Source of the DNA: Asticcacaulis currens | GTDB taxonomy: Bacteria > Pseudomonadota > Alphaproteobacteria > Caulobacterales > Caulobacteraceae | DNA: 64,000 nucleotides | Direction of reading: 5' to 3' | Assembly: GCF_028550395.1 (NCBI RefSeq) | Contig: NZ_JAQQKW010000007.1 | Location: 124,001 to 188,000, forward strand | Shown here: positions 1 through 7,218 of the stretch, in pieces | Numbering within the stretch: position 1 is the stretch's first letter | Layout: each line of letters begins with the position of its first letter | Program-made: the position numbers and the translations under genes | Notes under the pieces: model-generated | Told to the model about the DNA's origin: nothing | What the model saw: the letters and a program-made list of their open reading frames with translations, nothing else | Databases searched by the model: none

Positions 1-550
1 GCGCCAGGCCGATCAGGCACGACAGGAAGATCGGGTTGGTGAACAGGCGCGCCATGACGCCGCGAAAGCTGCGGTCCACCGTGTCCTCGCCTTCGGGCTG
101 CCCCCAGCGGGCCAGCACCAGTATCGAGGCCATATTGCTCAAGGGGATGAGCGCGCTCATGGCCACGGCGGCAAGCCCCACGGCCTGCGCCCCGAAAATC
201 GAGGTGGCAATGGGCAAAAAGACAAACGAGTTGAAGCGGATCAGGCCCTGAAAGACGCTGGTATAGGTCGGGCCGGACAGGCGCAGCACGGGTTTCAGGG
301 CAAAAGCGATCAGGATGGACAGGGCCAGAGACGTACTGACGGCCAGACTGATCGGGCCGGCGCTGAGGCCCGACAGGTCGGCGTGCCAGATGGCCGGGAT
401 CAGAAAGCCCGGATAGAAGACATAGACGGCGATGCGTTCGATCGGCCCCCAGACGGACGGCGGCAGAAAGCCCGATACCTTCAGCCCGAAGCCCAGCGCG
501 ATCAGCAGAAACACCGGCAGGATGCCGTTGATGAAGATGTCGGGCGTCAT
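1..550 (-). CDS. AEC family (auxin efflux carrier) transporter, partial at left edge
   Basis: The minus strand from an ATG at 550 reads open to the window edge (183 codons seen), so the C-terminal part is missing. The translation is a run of hydrophobic helices (e.g. PVFLLIALGFGL, FYPGFLIPAIW, FVFLPIATSIFGAQ) with the RFNSFVFLPIA stretch typical of AEC permeases, inner-membrane secondary carriers of organic anions or similar solutes. Substrate cannot be told. It lies 58 nt downstream of the ruvX-like gene on the same strand, so co-transcription is possible. The family call is from recognised sequence pattern; no catalytic residue exists to test it. Confidence 0.8.
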   Translation of the reverse strand, partial: MTPDIFINGILPVFLLIALGFGLKVSGFLPPSVWGPIERIAVYVFYPGFLIPAIWHADLSGLSAGPISLAVSTSLALSILIAFALKPVLRLSGPTYTSVFQGLIRFNSFVFLPIATSIFGAQAVGLAAVAMSALIPLSNMASILVLARWGQPEGEDTVDRSFRGVMARLFTNPIFLSCLIGLA

Positions 551-608
551 GCTTATCCCTCGCGCCCGTGCCGCTGCGCTCTTGTGCCCGTTGGCAGTCG
601 GATTTGGC

Positions 609-1112
609 TCATGTGGCGCTTCTTATGCGGTCAAGCGCGCCCTGAAGGATGTAGGCGGCGGCGGAACGGTCGATCACTTCGGCGCGTTTGGCACGCGTCA
701 GATCGGCCTCTTCAATCAGGAAGCGGTTCATCACCGAAGATGACCAGCGCTCGTCCCAGAAGGCGATGGGCAGGTCGGGGTCGAGGCCGGCGGCAGTGAA
801 TTTCTCAGTGGGCAGGCGCAGCAGGTTGCGGGCAAAGGCGCGCACCGACTGACAGCGCGGGCCTTCGGTGCCGTCCATATTGACCGGCAGGCCGATGACG
901 AGGCCCGACGCTTCGCGTTGCTTCATCAGCAGCAGCAGCCGTTCGGCCTCCTGCGTGAACTTGCTCTTTTTGATCAGCTCCAGCGGCGAGCCGATGCTTA
1001 AGGAGATGTCGCTGACGGCGACGCCGATGGTCTTTTCCCCCAGATCGAGCCCGATCAGGGCGCGGCGCGGCGGCAGGGCGGCTTTCAGTTCGGTAATGTC
1101 GAGTATGGCCAT
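609..1112 (-). CDS. ruvX: YqgF/RuvX family putative Holliday junction resolvase / pre-16S rRNA nuclease
   Basis: 167 aa if started at the ATG at 1112 (MAILDITELKAAL); an upstream ATG at 1148 would add a basic 12-residue leader not typical of the family. The RNase H-like fold is marked by RALIGLDLGEKTIGVAVSD near the N-terminus, GLVIGLPVNMDGTEG in the middle, and FWDERWSS plus the C-terminal DRSAAAYILQGAL, which hold the acidic residues of the family active site. Members process the 5' end of 16S rRNA and were first proposed as Holliday junction resolvases. In this window it lies close to gatCA, but divergent from them. Confidence 0.92.
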   Translation of the reverse strand: MAILDITELKAALPPRRALIGLDLGEKTIGVAVSDISLSIGSPLELIKKSKFTQEAERLLLLMKQREASGLVIGLPVNMDGTEGPRCQSVRAFARNLLRLPTEKFTAAGLDPDLPIAFWDERWSSSVMNRFLIEEADLTRAKRAEVIDRSAAAYILQGALDRIRSAT

Positions 1113-1214
1113 GCGACGCGGTGTGGCGCGCGGGCGTAAGCGAGTCAATCAGAAATGCGGCGGCGTTGCGCCGAATGTGGCGCGATTATGAATTACGGCC
1201 ATGTAATTAATGAA

Positions 1215-1243
1215 TTGAATGTAATCTATTGCGCATATTTAAT
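1215..1243 (+). promoter_or_regulatory. Candidate sigma-70 promoter of first UrcA gene
   Basis: TTGAAT at 1215-1220 and TTTAAT at 1238-1243 are separated by 17 bases, a good match to a housekeeping -35/-10 pair, in an AT-rich stretch about 70 bases before the start codon at 1315. The box assignment is by eye. Confidence 0.45.
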
Positions 1244-1314
1244 AATAAAATTCTGGATTTTTACTTCCTATTACGGGATTTGGTTGTCTATCCAAAGCAA
1301 CGGGAGATAACAAA

Positions 1315-1671
1315 ATGCCGAAAAACATACTGATGTGTGTCGCGGGTGTCATGCTGCTGACGGCGGGTTCAGCCATGGCGGCGGAGGACGTGCCGCAAAC
1401 CACCGTCCGCTTTGCCGATGCTGACCTCAATGATCCGGCGCAGGCGAAACAGGTGCTGAGACAGATCCGCACCGCCGCCAAAGAGGTCTGCGCCGAGGGG
1501 CTCAGCTCGCCCAATGGCTGGGTCATTACCGATCGTCAGTGCGAGCGTATCGCGCTCAATGAGGCGGTTCAAAAGGTCGGGCATCCGGGGCTTACGGCCG
1601 CGGCGACGTCGGACAGGACGCACTGGCGCGACGATTCGCGAAGATCAGCGCCGCAAATGACTCAAAAGTAA
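1315..1671 (+). CDS. UrcA family secreted protein
   Basis: 118 aa with a clear signal peptide (MPKNILMCVAGVMLLTAGSAMAAE, cleavage after AMA). The mature part has the UrcA pattern: VRFADADLNDPAQAKQVLRQIRTAAKEVC, then a second cysteine in TDRQCERIALNEAV, suggesting one disulfide in the periplasm. UrcA proteins are short, exported and common in Caulobacterales and Sphingomonadales; their function is not known. GGGAGATAACAAAATG gives a good ribosome site. A paralogue follows at 1916 with AT-rich DNA and a terminator between, so the two are probably separate transcripts. Confidence 0.85.
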   Translation: MPKNILMCVAGVMLLTAGSAMAAEDVPQTTVRFADADLNDPAQAKQVLRQIRTAAKEVCAEGLSSPNGWVITDRQCERIALNEAVQKVGHPGLTAAATSDRTHWRDDSRRSAPQMTQK

Positions 1672-1700
1672 TTTTCTGTACAAAATGTAATAATTGAGGC

Positions 1701-1732
1701 GCGTGCCGGTCCCTATGGGCCGGTGCGTTTTC
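1701..1732 (+). terminator. Rho-independent terminator after first UrcA gene
   Basis: A GC-rich hairpin (arms around GCCGGTCCC / GGGCCGGTGC, loop TAT) is followed by TTTTC, 30 bases past the stop codon at 1671. Confidence 0.6.
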
Positions 1733-1915
1733 ATTTCAAAATAAACTATTCAACAATATGTCACAAAATAAACTAACAAAAGTTCATGAACTGAAATTAA
1801 TAGATGGCGAAGATTTAATAATAAAAAAATGGATTTCAAAATTATCAAAGTGTATTTGAATTTCACAAGTTCACTGCGTTCCGATGCATCCCCATTCTCT
1901 AAGGAAACCCACATC

Positions 1916-2296
1916 ATGTTCACCAAGATCATCCTCCCCGCCCTTTCGGTTATCGTCCTGTTCGGCGCTGCCGGTACGGTTCAGGCTCAAAACCTTATGG
2001 GCCGCGAAGCCACGCACAAGGTGGTGCAGATCAACGATGCCGACCTTCAGTCGGCCAGCGGGCTTAAGACGATTTATGCCCAACTTGAAAAAACGGCCCG
2101 CAAGGCCTGCGACTCTGGCGTGTTCAATGATCGCGATATCGAAGAGAGTGATCGCGCCTGTGCCCGCGAAGCCCTCAACAACGTCGTGGCCGATCTGAAC
2201 CAGCCCGCCCTGTCGCAACTGCACGCGGAAAAGACGGGCCAGGCGCCTTCGGTCTATGCCGATCGTCGTGACGGGCAGACGCTGGCCAGCAAGTAA
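1916..2296 (+). CDS. UrcA family secreted protein (second copy)
   Basis: 126 aa from ATG 1916, chosen because AAGGAAACCCACATC precedes it and a signal peptide starts there (MFTKIILPALSVIVLFGAAG, cleavage near VQA). The mature region VVQINDADLQSASGLKTIYAQLEKTARKAC and a second Cys in ESDRACAREALNNVV match the preceding UrcA protein, with the same two-cysteine spacing. Divergence between the two is high, so the pair is an old duplication or two family members that settled next to each other. Function unknown. Confidence 0.85.
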   Translation: MFTKIILPALSVIVLFGAAGTVQAQNLMGREATHKVVQINDADLQSASGLKTIYAQLEKTARKACDSGVFNDRDIEESDRACAREALNNVVADLNQPALSQLHAEKTGQAPSVYADRRDGQTLASK

Positions 2297-2330
2297 TCGC
2301 TGAAACTATACTTATAGTCAGGTTGACAAG

Positions 2331-2367
2331 ACGGTGCGGACGCATTCAGCGGCGCACCGTTTTTTTC
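2331..2367 (+). terminator. Rho-independent terminator after second UrcA gene
   Basis: ACGGTGCG at 2331-2338 pairs with CGCACCGT at 2353-2360 and is followed by a run of seven T, ending the UrcA transcript before gatC. Confidence 0.8.
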
Positions 2368-2456
2368 ATGCCCTTTTCCGGATCGTTTTCGCATCCGGCC
2401 TTGCCATTTGGGCGCGCCCTCGCTAACCGGGACTCCATAGATATAGGAGTCTCCGC

Positions 2457-2744
2457 ATGGCCATTGATGTGGCAACTGTGCGCAAGGTGGCGAGCCTGTC
2501 GCGCCTGCGTGAAAGCGATGAACGTCTGGAAAGCCTGGCCGGTCAGCTGAACGGCATTCTGGGCTGGATCGAGCAGCTCAATGAGGTCGATGTCAGCGGC
2601 GTGCAGCCCATGACCTCCTGCGTGGAAATGACCCAGCCCCTGCGCGACGACGTGGTGACCGATGGCGGCAAGGTGGCCGATGTCGTGTCGAACGCCCCCA
2701 AAAGCCTCGACGGCTTCTTTATCGTGCCGAAGGTGGTGGAATAG
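2457..2744 (+). CDS. gatC: Glutamyl/aspartyl-tRNA amidotransferase subunit C
   Basis: 95 aa. GatC is the small belt subunit that holds GatA to GatB in the enzyme converting misacylated Glu-tRNA(Gln) and Asp-tRNA(Asn) to the correct Gln- and Asn-tRNA. Family pattern: [47 protein letters not shown] and the terminal [25 protein letters not shown] precedes ATG 2457. The stop is two bases before gatA, so the genes are co-transcribed and probably coupled. Confidence 0.95.
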   Translation: MAIDVATVRKVASLSRLRESDERLESLAGQLNGILGWIEQLNEVDVSGVQPMTSCVEMTQPLRDDVVTDGGKVADVVSNAPKSLDGFFIVPKVVE

Positions 2745-2746
2745 TT

Positions 2747-4231
2747 ATGAGTGATCTCACTAAACTGACACTCAAAGGCGCGCTCGACGGCCTGAAGGCG
2801 AAGCAATTCTCCTCGACCGAACTGACCGAGGCCTTTATCGGCGCCATCGAAAAGGCCAATCCCGCGCTGAACGCCTATGTGCTGACCACCTTTGACAAGG
2901 CGCGTGAGATGGCCGGTGAGTCCGATCGTCGCCTGAAGGCCGGTGAGGCCCGCGCACTCGAAGGCGCGCCGCTGGGCATCAAGGACCTGTTCTGCACCAA
3001 GGGGGTACGCACCACGGCCTGTTCGGGTATCCTCGACACCTTCGTGCCGCCCTATGAATCGACCGTCACCCAGAACCTGTGGGACGATGGCGCGGTCATG
3101 CTGGGCAAGCTGAACATGGACGAATTCGCCATGGGCTCGTCCAACGAAACCTCGCACTGGGGCCCGGTGACCAATCCGTGGAAGTCGAACGCCTCCAACG
3201 CGCCCCTGACCCCCGGCGGCTCGTCGGGTGGGTCGGCTTCGGCGGTAGCCGCGGATCTGTGTCTGGCCGCCACGGCCTCGGACACCGGCGGTTCGATCCG
3301 TCAGCCGGCCGCCTTCACCGGCACGGTCGGGATCAAGCCGACCTATGGCCGCGCCTCGCGCTACGGCATGGTGGCCTTTGCCTCGTCGCTCGATCAGGCC
3401 GGTCCGATCACCAAGACGGTCGAAGACGCGGCGATCATGCTGCAATCCATGTGCTCGCACGACGCCAAAGACTCCACCAGCCTGCCCAACGCCCTGCCGG
3501 ATTTTTCGAGCTTTGTCGGTAAGTCGATCAAGGGCCTGCGCGTCGGCATCCCTGATGAATACCGCCTCGACGGCATTCCGGGCGAGATCGACGCCCTGTG
3601 GGAGCAGGGCATTCAGTGGCTGAAGGACGCCGGCGCGGAGATCGTGCGCATCTCTCTGCCCAACACCAAATACGCCCTGCCGTGCTACTATATTGTGGCC
3701 CCGGCGGAAGCCTCGTCCAATCTCGCCCGCTATGACGGGATGCGCTTTGGCCACCGCACCGAGGCGGCCAGCAGCCTGACCGATACCTATGAGCTGTCGC
3801 GCTCCGAAGGCTTCGGGGCCGAGGTGAAGCGCCGCATCATGATCGGCACCTATGTGCTGTCGGCGGGCTTCTATGACGCCTATTACGTCAAGGCTTTGAA
3901 GGTGCGTCGCCGTATCGCCGAAGACTTCGTCAATGCCTGGAATAGCTGTGATGTGATCCTGACCCCGGCCACGCCGTCCGCCGCCTTCCAGTTGGGCGAC
4001 ACCGAAAAGGCGGCCGATCCGGTGCAGATGTATCTCAACGACGTCTTTACCGTGACCACCAACCTGGCGGGCTTGCCCGGCATGGCGGTTCCGGCGGGGC
4101 TCGACTCGAAGGGCCTGCCGCTGGGCCTTCAGGTGATCGGCAAGGCGCTGGACGAAGGCACGACCCTGGCCGTCGGTGCGGTGCTGGAAAAGGCCGCGGG
4201 CTTTACGCATAAGCCGTCTCAGTGGTGGTAA
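2747..4231 (+). CDS. gatA: Glutamyl/aspartyl-tRNA amidotransferase subunit A
   Basis: 494 aa, usual length. GatA is the amidase-signature subunit that releases ammonia from glutamine. The Ser-cisSer-Lys triad is visible by alignment with known GatA: Lys79 in LGIKDLF, Ser159 in PGGSSGGS, and Ser183 in [10 protein letters not shown]. Ammonia is passed to GatB. The GatB gene is not next in the operon but lies at 21193, about 17 kb away on the same strand. A strong terminator follows at 4256. Confidence 0.97.
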   Translation: MSDLTKLTLKGALDGLKAKQFSSTELTEAFIGAIEKANPALNAYVLTTFDKAREMAGESDRRLKAGEARALEGAPLGIKDLFCTKGVRTTACSGILDTFVPPYESTVTQNLWDDGAVMLGKLNMDEFAMGSSNETSHWGPVTNPWKSNASNAPLTPGGSSGGSASAVAADLCLAATASDTGGSIRQPAAFTGTVGIKPTYGRASRYGMVAFASSLDQAGPITKTVEDAAIMLQSMCSHDAKDSTSLPNALPDFSSFVGKSIKGLRVGIPDEYRLDGIPGEIDALWEQGIQWLKDAGAEIVRISLPNTKYALPCYYIVAPAEASSNLARYDGMRFGHRTEAASSLTDTYELSRSEGFGAEVKRRIMIGTYVLSAGFYDAYYVKALKVRRRIAEDFVNAWNSCDVILTPATPSAAFQLGDTEKAADPVQMYLNDVFTVTTNLAGLPGMAVPAGLDSKGLPLGLQVIGKALDEGTTLAVGAVLEKAAGFTHKPSQWW

Positions 4232-4255
4232 TCTTCTGACTGTAAATAAAAAAAG

Positions 4256-4284
4256 AGCCCCCGGTCCGCTACCGGGGGCTTTTT
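4256..4284. terminator. Bidirectional terminator between gatA and S41 peptidase gene
   Basis: AGCCCCCGGT (4256-4265) and ACCGGGGGCT (4271-4280) form a perfect 10-bp stem with a 5-base loop; an A-run on the left and a T-run on the right make it work for both convergent genes. Confidence 0.9.
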
Positions 4285-5761
4285 ATCGGGAGGGGGTATT
4301 ATCCGTGGCCAACAAGCCCAGTAAACGCACGGCGCGCTGACGGCTGTCCTCGCCCTGCGTGGGCAGGACCGGAATATCCGGGACTATGCCGCTGACCTCA
4401 TTACGGCCATCCCTGCGCAGGAGCACGCAGTTGGGCATACGCAGGCTCATCCGCGAGTGTGTAAGCATAGGTGGGACGGCATCGACCATGAAGCCGCAAC
4501 CATCGCCGCCGGTGGTCACACCGACAGTCTTGCCAATAGCATTGTCCTGCATGACGGCGGCGAACATTTCGGCGGAAGAATAGGTCTGGCCGTCGGTAAG
4601 GACATAGACGGGACCGATCCAGGCGGCCCACAAAGCCTCCTGTGCCGAAGGCAGGGACAATTGCCCGGACACCTCCGTATTGCCCGCGAAAGCGCCGCGC
4701 GGCAGGCCGGGTGCGTAGCCGCCGGCAAAGCCTGCGGGAACCAGCCGTTTGCACTGGGCGCCCGCCCACGACCGCTGTTCGTGCCACACCCAGGACAGAT
4801 CGCAGGGCGTCGCGGTTTGCGCCTTGCCCGCCACAAAATCGTCGCGGGCAGCGGTGAGCGCGTTTTCGGCCTCGGTGCCGGGATGGCTGTCGATCAGTGC
4901 GTTGAGGTCGGATATCTGCTCGTCAAAATAGCGCGCCCCTGTTGCGGAGGCCACCATCAGCAGAGGGGCCGAACGCACGGCCCGGTCGGTCAGAAACCGC
5001 GGGAAGAGATCGCCGCTGTCATCGCCTCCGGAATTGTTGCCGACATCAATCAGCAGGCGGGTGGCTCCGGCCTGACGCAGGTCGGTGATCGTGTCGCGGA
5101 AGGCCGAAAGCCACACGGCGTAGGCGGCTTCGCGCACCGAGCGGCTGGTCAGGGGCTGATGCGTGGCCACCAGCCTTTCCCACCCCAGCCGACAGGTGGC
5201 CGGCAAGGCGCGCATGGTAAAATGCGGAATGCGGATGAGGCCGATCCGCACACCGTTTACGGTATAGACGCCTGAGCGATACACGCTGTTCAGGCCGTCG
5301 GAACGCATCTGAAAGCCGGGCAGACTTTCCACAGGCAGGGAAAAGCTGAGCGGGCTGCTGCCCGGATTAAACCCCAGAGCGGCACAGCTCCCAGCCGCAT
5401 CCGTAGCTTCAAAGTCGGGGCGGGGGACTTCGGCGGCCTTTTGCGCGAGAGGTGCCGCCGCCGGGCGCACCAGTTTCAGGTGACCGTCGTGAAAGCCGGC
5501 CACAAACGCTTCGAGCGCGTTTTGGGCCTCGGCGTCTGTGCGGGCGGCGCTCAGGGCAGCCCGTGTGCGCTGATCAAGGCGCGGCAGGTCAATGCCGCTT
5601 TCCGGTGACGCTGCCCACGCCAGATTGGCATAGTCCTGTTGCATCAGACGTTTGAGCTGGGCGTAATCGGCGCGCCAGGCAGCCCGGTCGTAGGCCGAAA
5701 CGGGCGACGCCGTCATTATCACCGCCAGCAGGGCAAGTGTTGCCGCAAAGGTTTTCTTCAT
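4283..5761 (-). CDS. S41 family (C-terminal processing-like) serine peptidase, secreted
   Basis: 492 aa with signal peptide (MKKTFAATLALLAVIMTASPVSA). The C-terminal half has the S41 core: VYVLTDGQTYSSAEMFAAVM with the likely nucleophile Ser396, then IGKTVGVTTGGDGCG, and GIVPDIPVLP near the end. A strand-turn like S41 proteins occurs at RLLIDVGNNSGGDDSG. No clear PDZ domain is seen, unlike CtpA/Prc. Likely a periplasmic peptidase of unknown substrate. It is 184 bases downstream of an AraC-type gene on the same strand, which could be its regulator. Confidence 0.85.
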   Translation of the reverse strand: MKKTFAATLALLAVIMTASPVSAYDRAAWRADYAQLKRLMQQDYANLAWAASPESGIDLPRLDQRTRAALSAARTDAEAQNALEAFVAGFHDGHLKLVRPAAAPLAQKAAEVPRPDFEATDAAGSCAALGFNPGSSPLSFSLPVESLPGFQMRSDGLNSVYRSGVYTVNGVRIGLIRIPHFTMRALPATCRLGWERLVATHQPLTSRSVREAAYAVWLSAFRDTITDLRQAGATRLLIDVGNNSGGDDSGDLFPRFLTDRAVRSAPLLMVASATGARYFDEQISDLNALIDSHPGTEAENALTAARDDFVAGKAQTATPCDLSWVWHEQRSWAGAQCKRLVPAGFAGGYAPGLPRGAFAGNTEVSGQLSLPSAQEALWAAWIGPVYVLTDGQTYSSAEMFAAVMQDNAIGKTVGVTTGGDGCGFMVDAVPPMLTHSRMSLRMPNCVLLRRDGRNEVSGIVPDIPVLPTQGEDSRQRAVRLLGLLATDNTPSR

Positions 5762-5945
5762 AAGGTGTCCCCAGCCGCGTAATCCGATAAGGCAGCGCCA
5801 CTTTTCCGTAGAATTGCGCGATAAAAACGAAGACTCAAAGCCAAATGACGATGCCGCTTAAAGGAGGGCGCCACCGGTCGTCTTCGCATCCTGAGCGATG
5901 GGTATGTCTCTGTATTGAATGTTCGGGGTGATTATTGAACCCTGA

Positions 5946-6701
5946 TCAGGATTTTTCGCGCCTGTAGGCCGCCGGCGTTAGTCCCAGTTGCGCCTTGAAC
6001 GTCCGATTGAAATGCGGCTGATCGCTGAAGCCGCAGGTCAGGGCGATCTCGCTGAGCGGCAGGCGGCTCTCAACCAGCATCTGCGCCGCCTTTTCGATGC
6101 GGCAGTGGCGGTGGTATTCCCCCAGGCTGCACCCCAGATAGGTCCGAAACGCGCCGGAGAGCTTGTCAGGGTCGCAGTCAATAGCCGAAGCGACCTCAGT
6201 CAGTCTGGGCACAGAACCCTCACTTTCGGCCAGATAGGCCAGCGCCCGGCGCAGATAGCCGGGCCATACCCCGCCTGACCCGCTATGCCCGCGCGCAAAG
6301 ACACCTGTCAGTTCGTAGGACAGACCTTCGATAAACAGGGACGAAAACGGATCGTCGCGGCGCAATTCCCTGTGGAGCCGGGCAATGTCCATCACCTCGG
6401 ACGTTCGCAGGACGGGGGCCTTTCGCAGCGGTGTCAGCGCGTCGAAACGCTCCACGCCGTTACAGGTCGGCAGCAGGACGAGCTTATAAAGACCCTTCGG
6501 GCCAAAACGTTGCGCGTGGGGCTCTCCCGGCGGGCAGACCAGCAAAGAGCCGGGAAAAAACGTATCCTGACGCCCCCGGATCGTCTCTTCGTACTGTCCG
6601 GCCATGATAAGAGAAAAGCTGAAATCGTCATGCGCGTGCATCCCCATCTCTTCATTTGGGCCATAGCTGTGGATGCGATATGACGAAAAGAGCGGTGTCA
6701 T
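5946..6701 (-). CDS. AraC family transcriptional regulator
   Basis: 251 aa. N-terminal cupin-like sensing domain (MHAHDDFSFSLIMAGQYEETIRG..., PGSLLVCPPGEPHAQRF) followed by two helix-turn-helix motifs: LTEVASAIDCDPDKLSGAFRTYLG and LSEIALTCGFSDQPHFNRTFKAQLGLTPAAYRR, the hallmark AraC signature. The ligand is unknown. It precedes the S41 peptidase gene on the same strand and diverges from the small membrane protein gene at 6844, so either could be a target. Confidence 0.92.
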   Translation of the reverse strand: MTPLFSSYRIHSYGPNEEMGMHAHDDFSFSLIMAGQYEETIRGRQDTFFPGSLLVCPPGEPHAQRFGPKGLYKLVLLPTCNGVERFDALTPLRKAPVLRTSEVMDIARLHRELRRDDPFSSLFIEGLSYELTGVFARGHSGSGGVWPGYLRRALAYLAESEGSVPRLTEVASAIDCDPDKLSGAFRTYLGCSLGEYHRHCRIEKAAQMLVESRLPLSEIALTCGFSDQPHFNRTFKAQLGLTPAAYRREKS

Positions 6702-6788
6702 GGAGAGAGTATAGGCCGGGCCGGAGACGCGTCCAGCGGATTCACGCCCCTTTTGCCCGGTTTCCGTTCGTCTTTCAGGCGCAAGGGG

Positions 6789-6816
6789 TTGGAACCGTGT
6801 CGGATCGGGCTATGAT
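6789..6816 (+). promoter_or_regulatory. Candidate sigma-70 promoter for small membrane protein gene
   Basis: TTGGAA (6789-6794) and TATGAT (6811-6816) are spaced 16 bases apart and lie 28 bases before the ATG at 6844, a plausible housekeeping promoter. Confidence 0.5.
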
Positions 6817-6843
6817 AGGGCTCAATCCGAAACAGAGGTGCAT

Positions 6844-7167
6844 ATGCTGGTGACGGTTCAGGACATGATCGGGTGGGGACTTCTGGTGCTGCCGCTGATT
6901 GTGATCGCCTGGGCGGTGATCTGGCTGGCCGAACAGACGTCCGAGCGTAACCGTCACGAGCGCTATGTGCGGTTTCAGGCGGTGCTGCGGCATCTGGCGC
7001 GCGATGACACCTCGTGGGCCGAGAAGATGGCCGCCGCCTATGAGTTGCGACAGTATAAAGAGTATCGTCACATCATTGGCCGCATCTTCGACGACGGCAA
7101 GGTGCGTGAAGAGGGGCAGGCGGCGGCCCTAGAGACCGAGCTTAAGGACGTCTCCAAAAGCGGCTGA
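6844..7167 (+). CDS. Small membrane-anchored hypothetical protein
   Basis: 107 aa from ATG 6844, preceded by AGAGG at good spacing; a GTG at 6838 overlaps that site and is less likely. One N-terminal transmembrane helix (MIGWGLLVLPLIVIAWAVIWLAE) is followed by a charged cytoplasmic tail rich in Arg, Glu and Lys with helical heptad character (AEKMAAAYELRQYKEYRHIIGRIFDDGKVREE). I do not recognise a family. It diverges from the AraC gene and is followed by a terminator at 7182. Confidence 0.7.
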   Translation: MLVTVQDMIGWGLLVLPLIVIAWAVIWLAEQTSERNRHERYVRFQAVLRHLARDDTSWAEKMAAAYELRQYKEYRHIIGRIFDDGKVREEGQAAALETELKDVSKSG

Positions 7168-7181
7168 AGATAAACCAGAAA

Positions 7182-7214
7182 ACCCGCGCCAGTGCTGACG
7201 CGGGTCGTTTTTTT
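7182..7214. terminator. Terminator between small membrane protein gene and TonB receptor
   Basis: ACCCGCG (7182-7188) and CGCGGGT (7199-7205) form the stem; T-run at 7208-7214 on the plus side. The opposite strand has a shorter T-run, so it may serve the convergent receptor gene too. Confidence 0.75.
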
Positions 7215-7218
7215 GGCT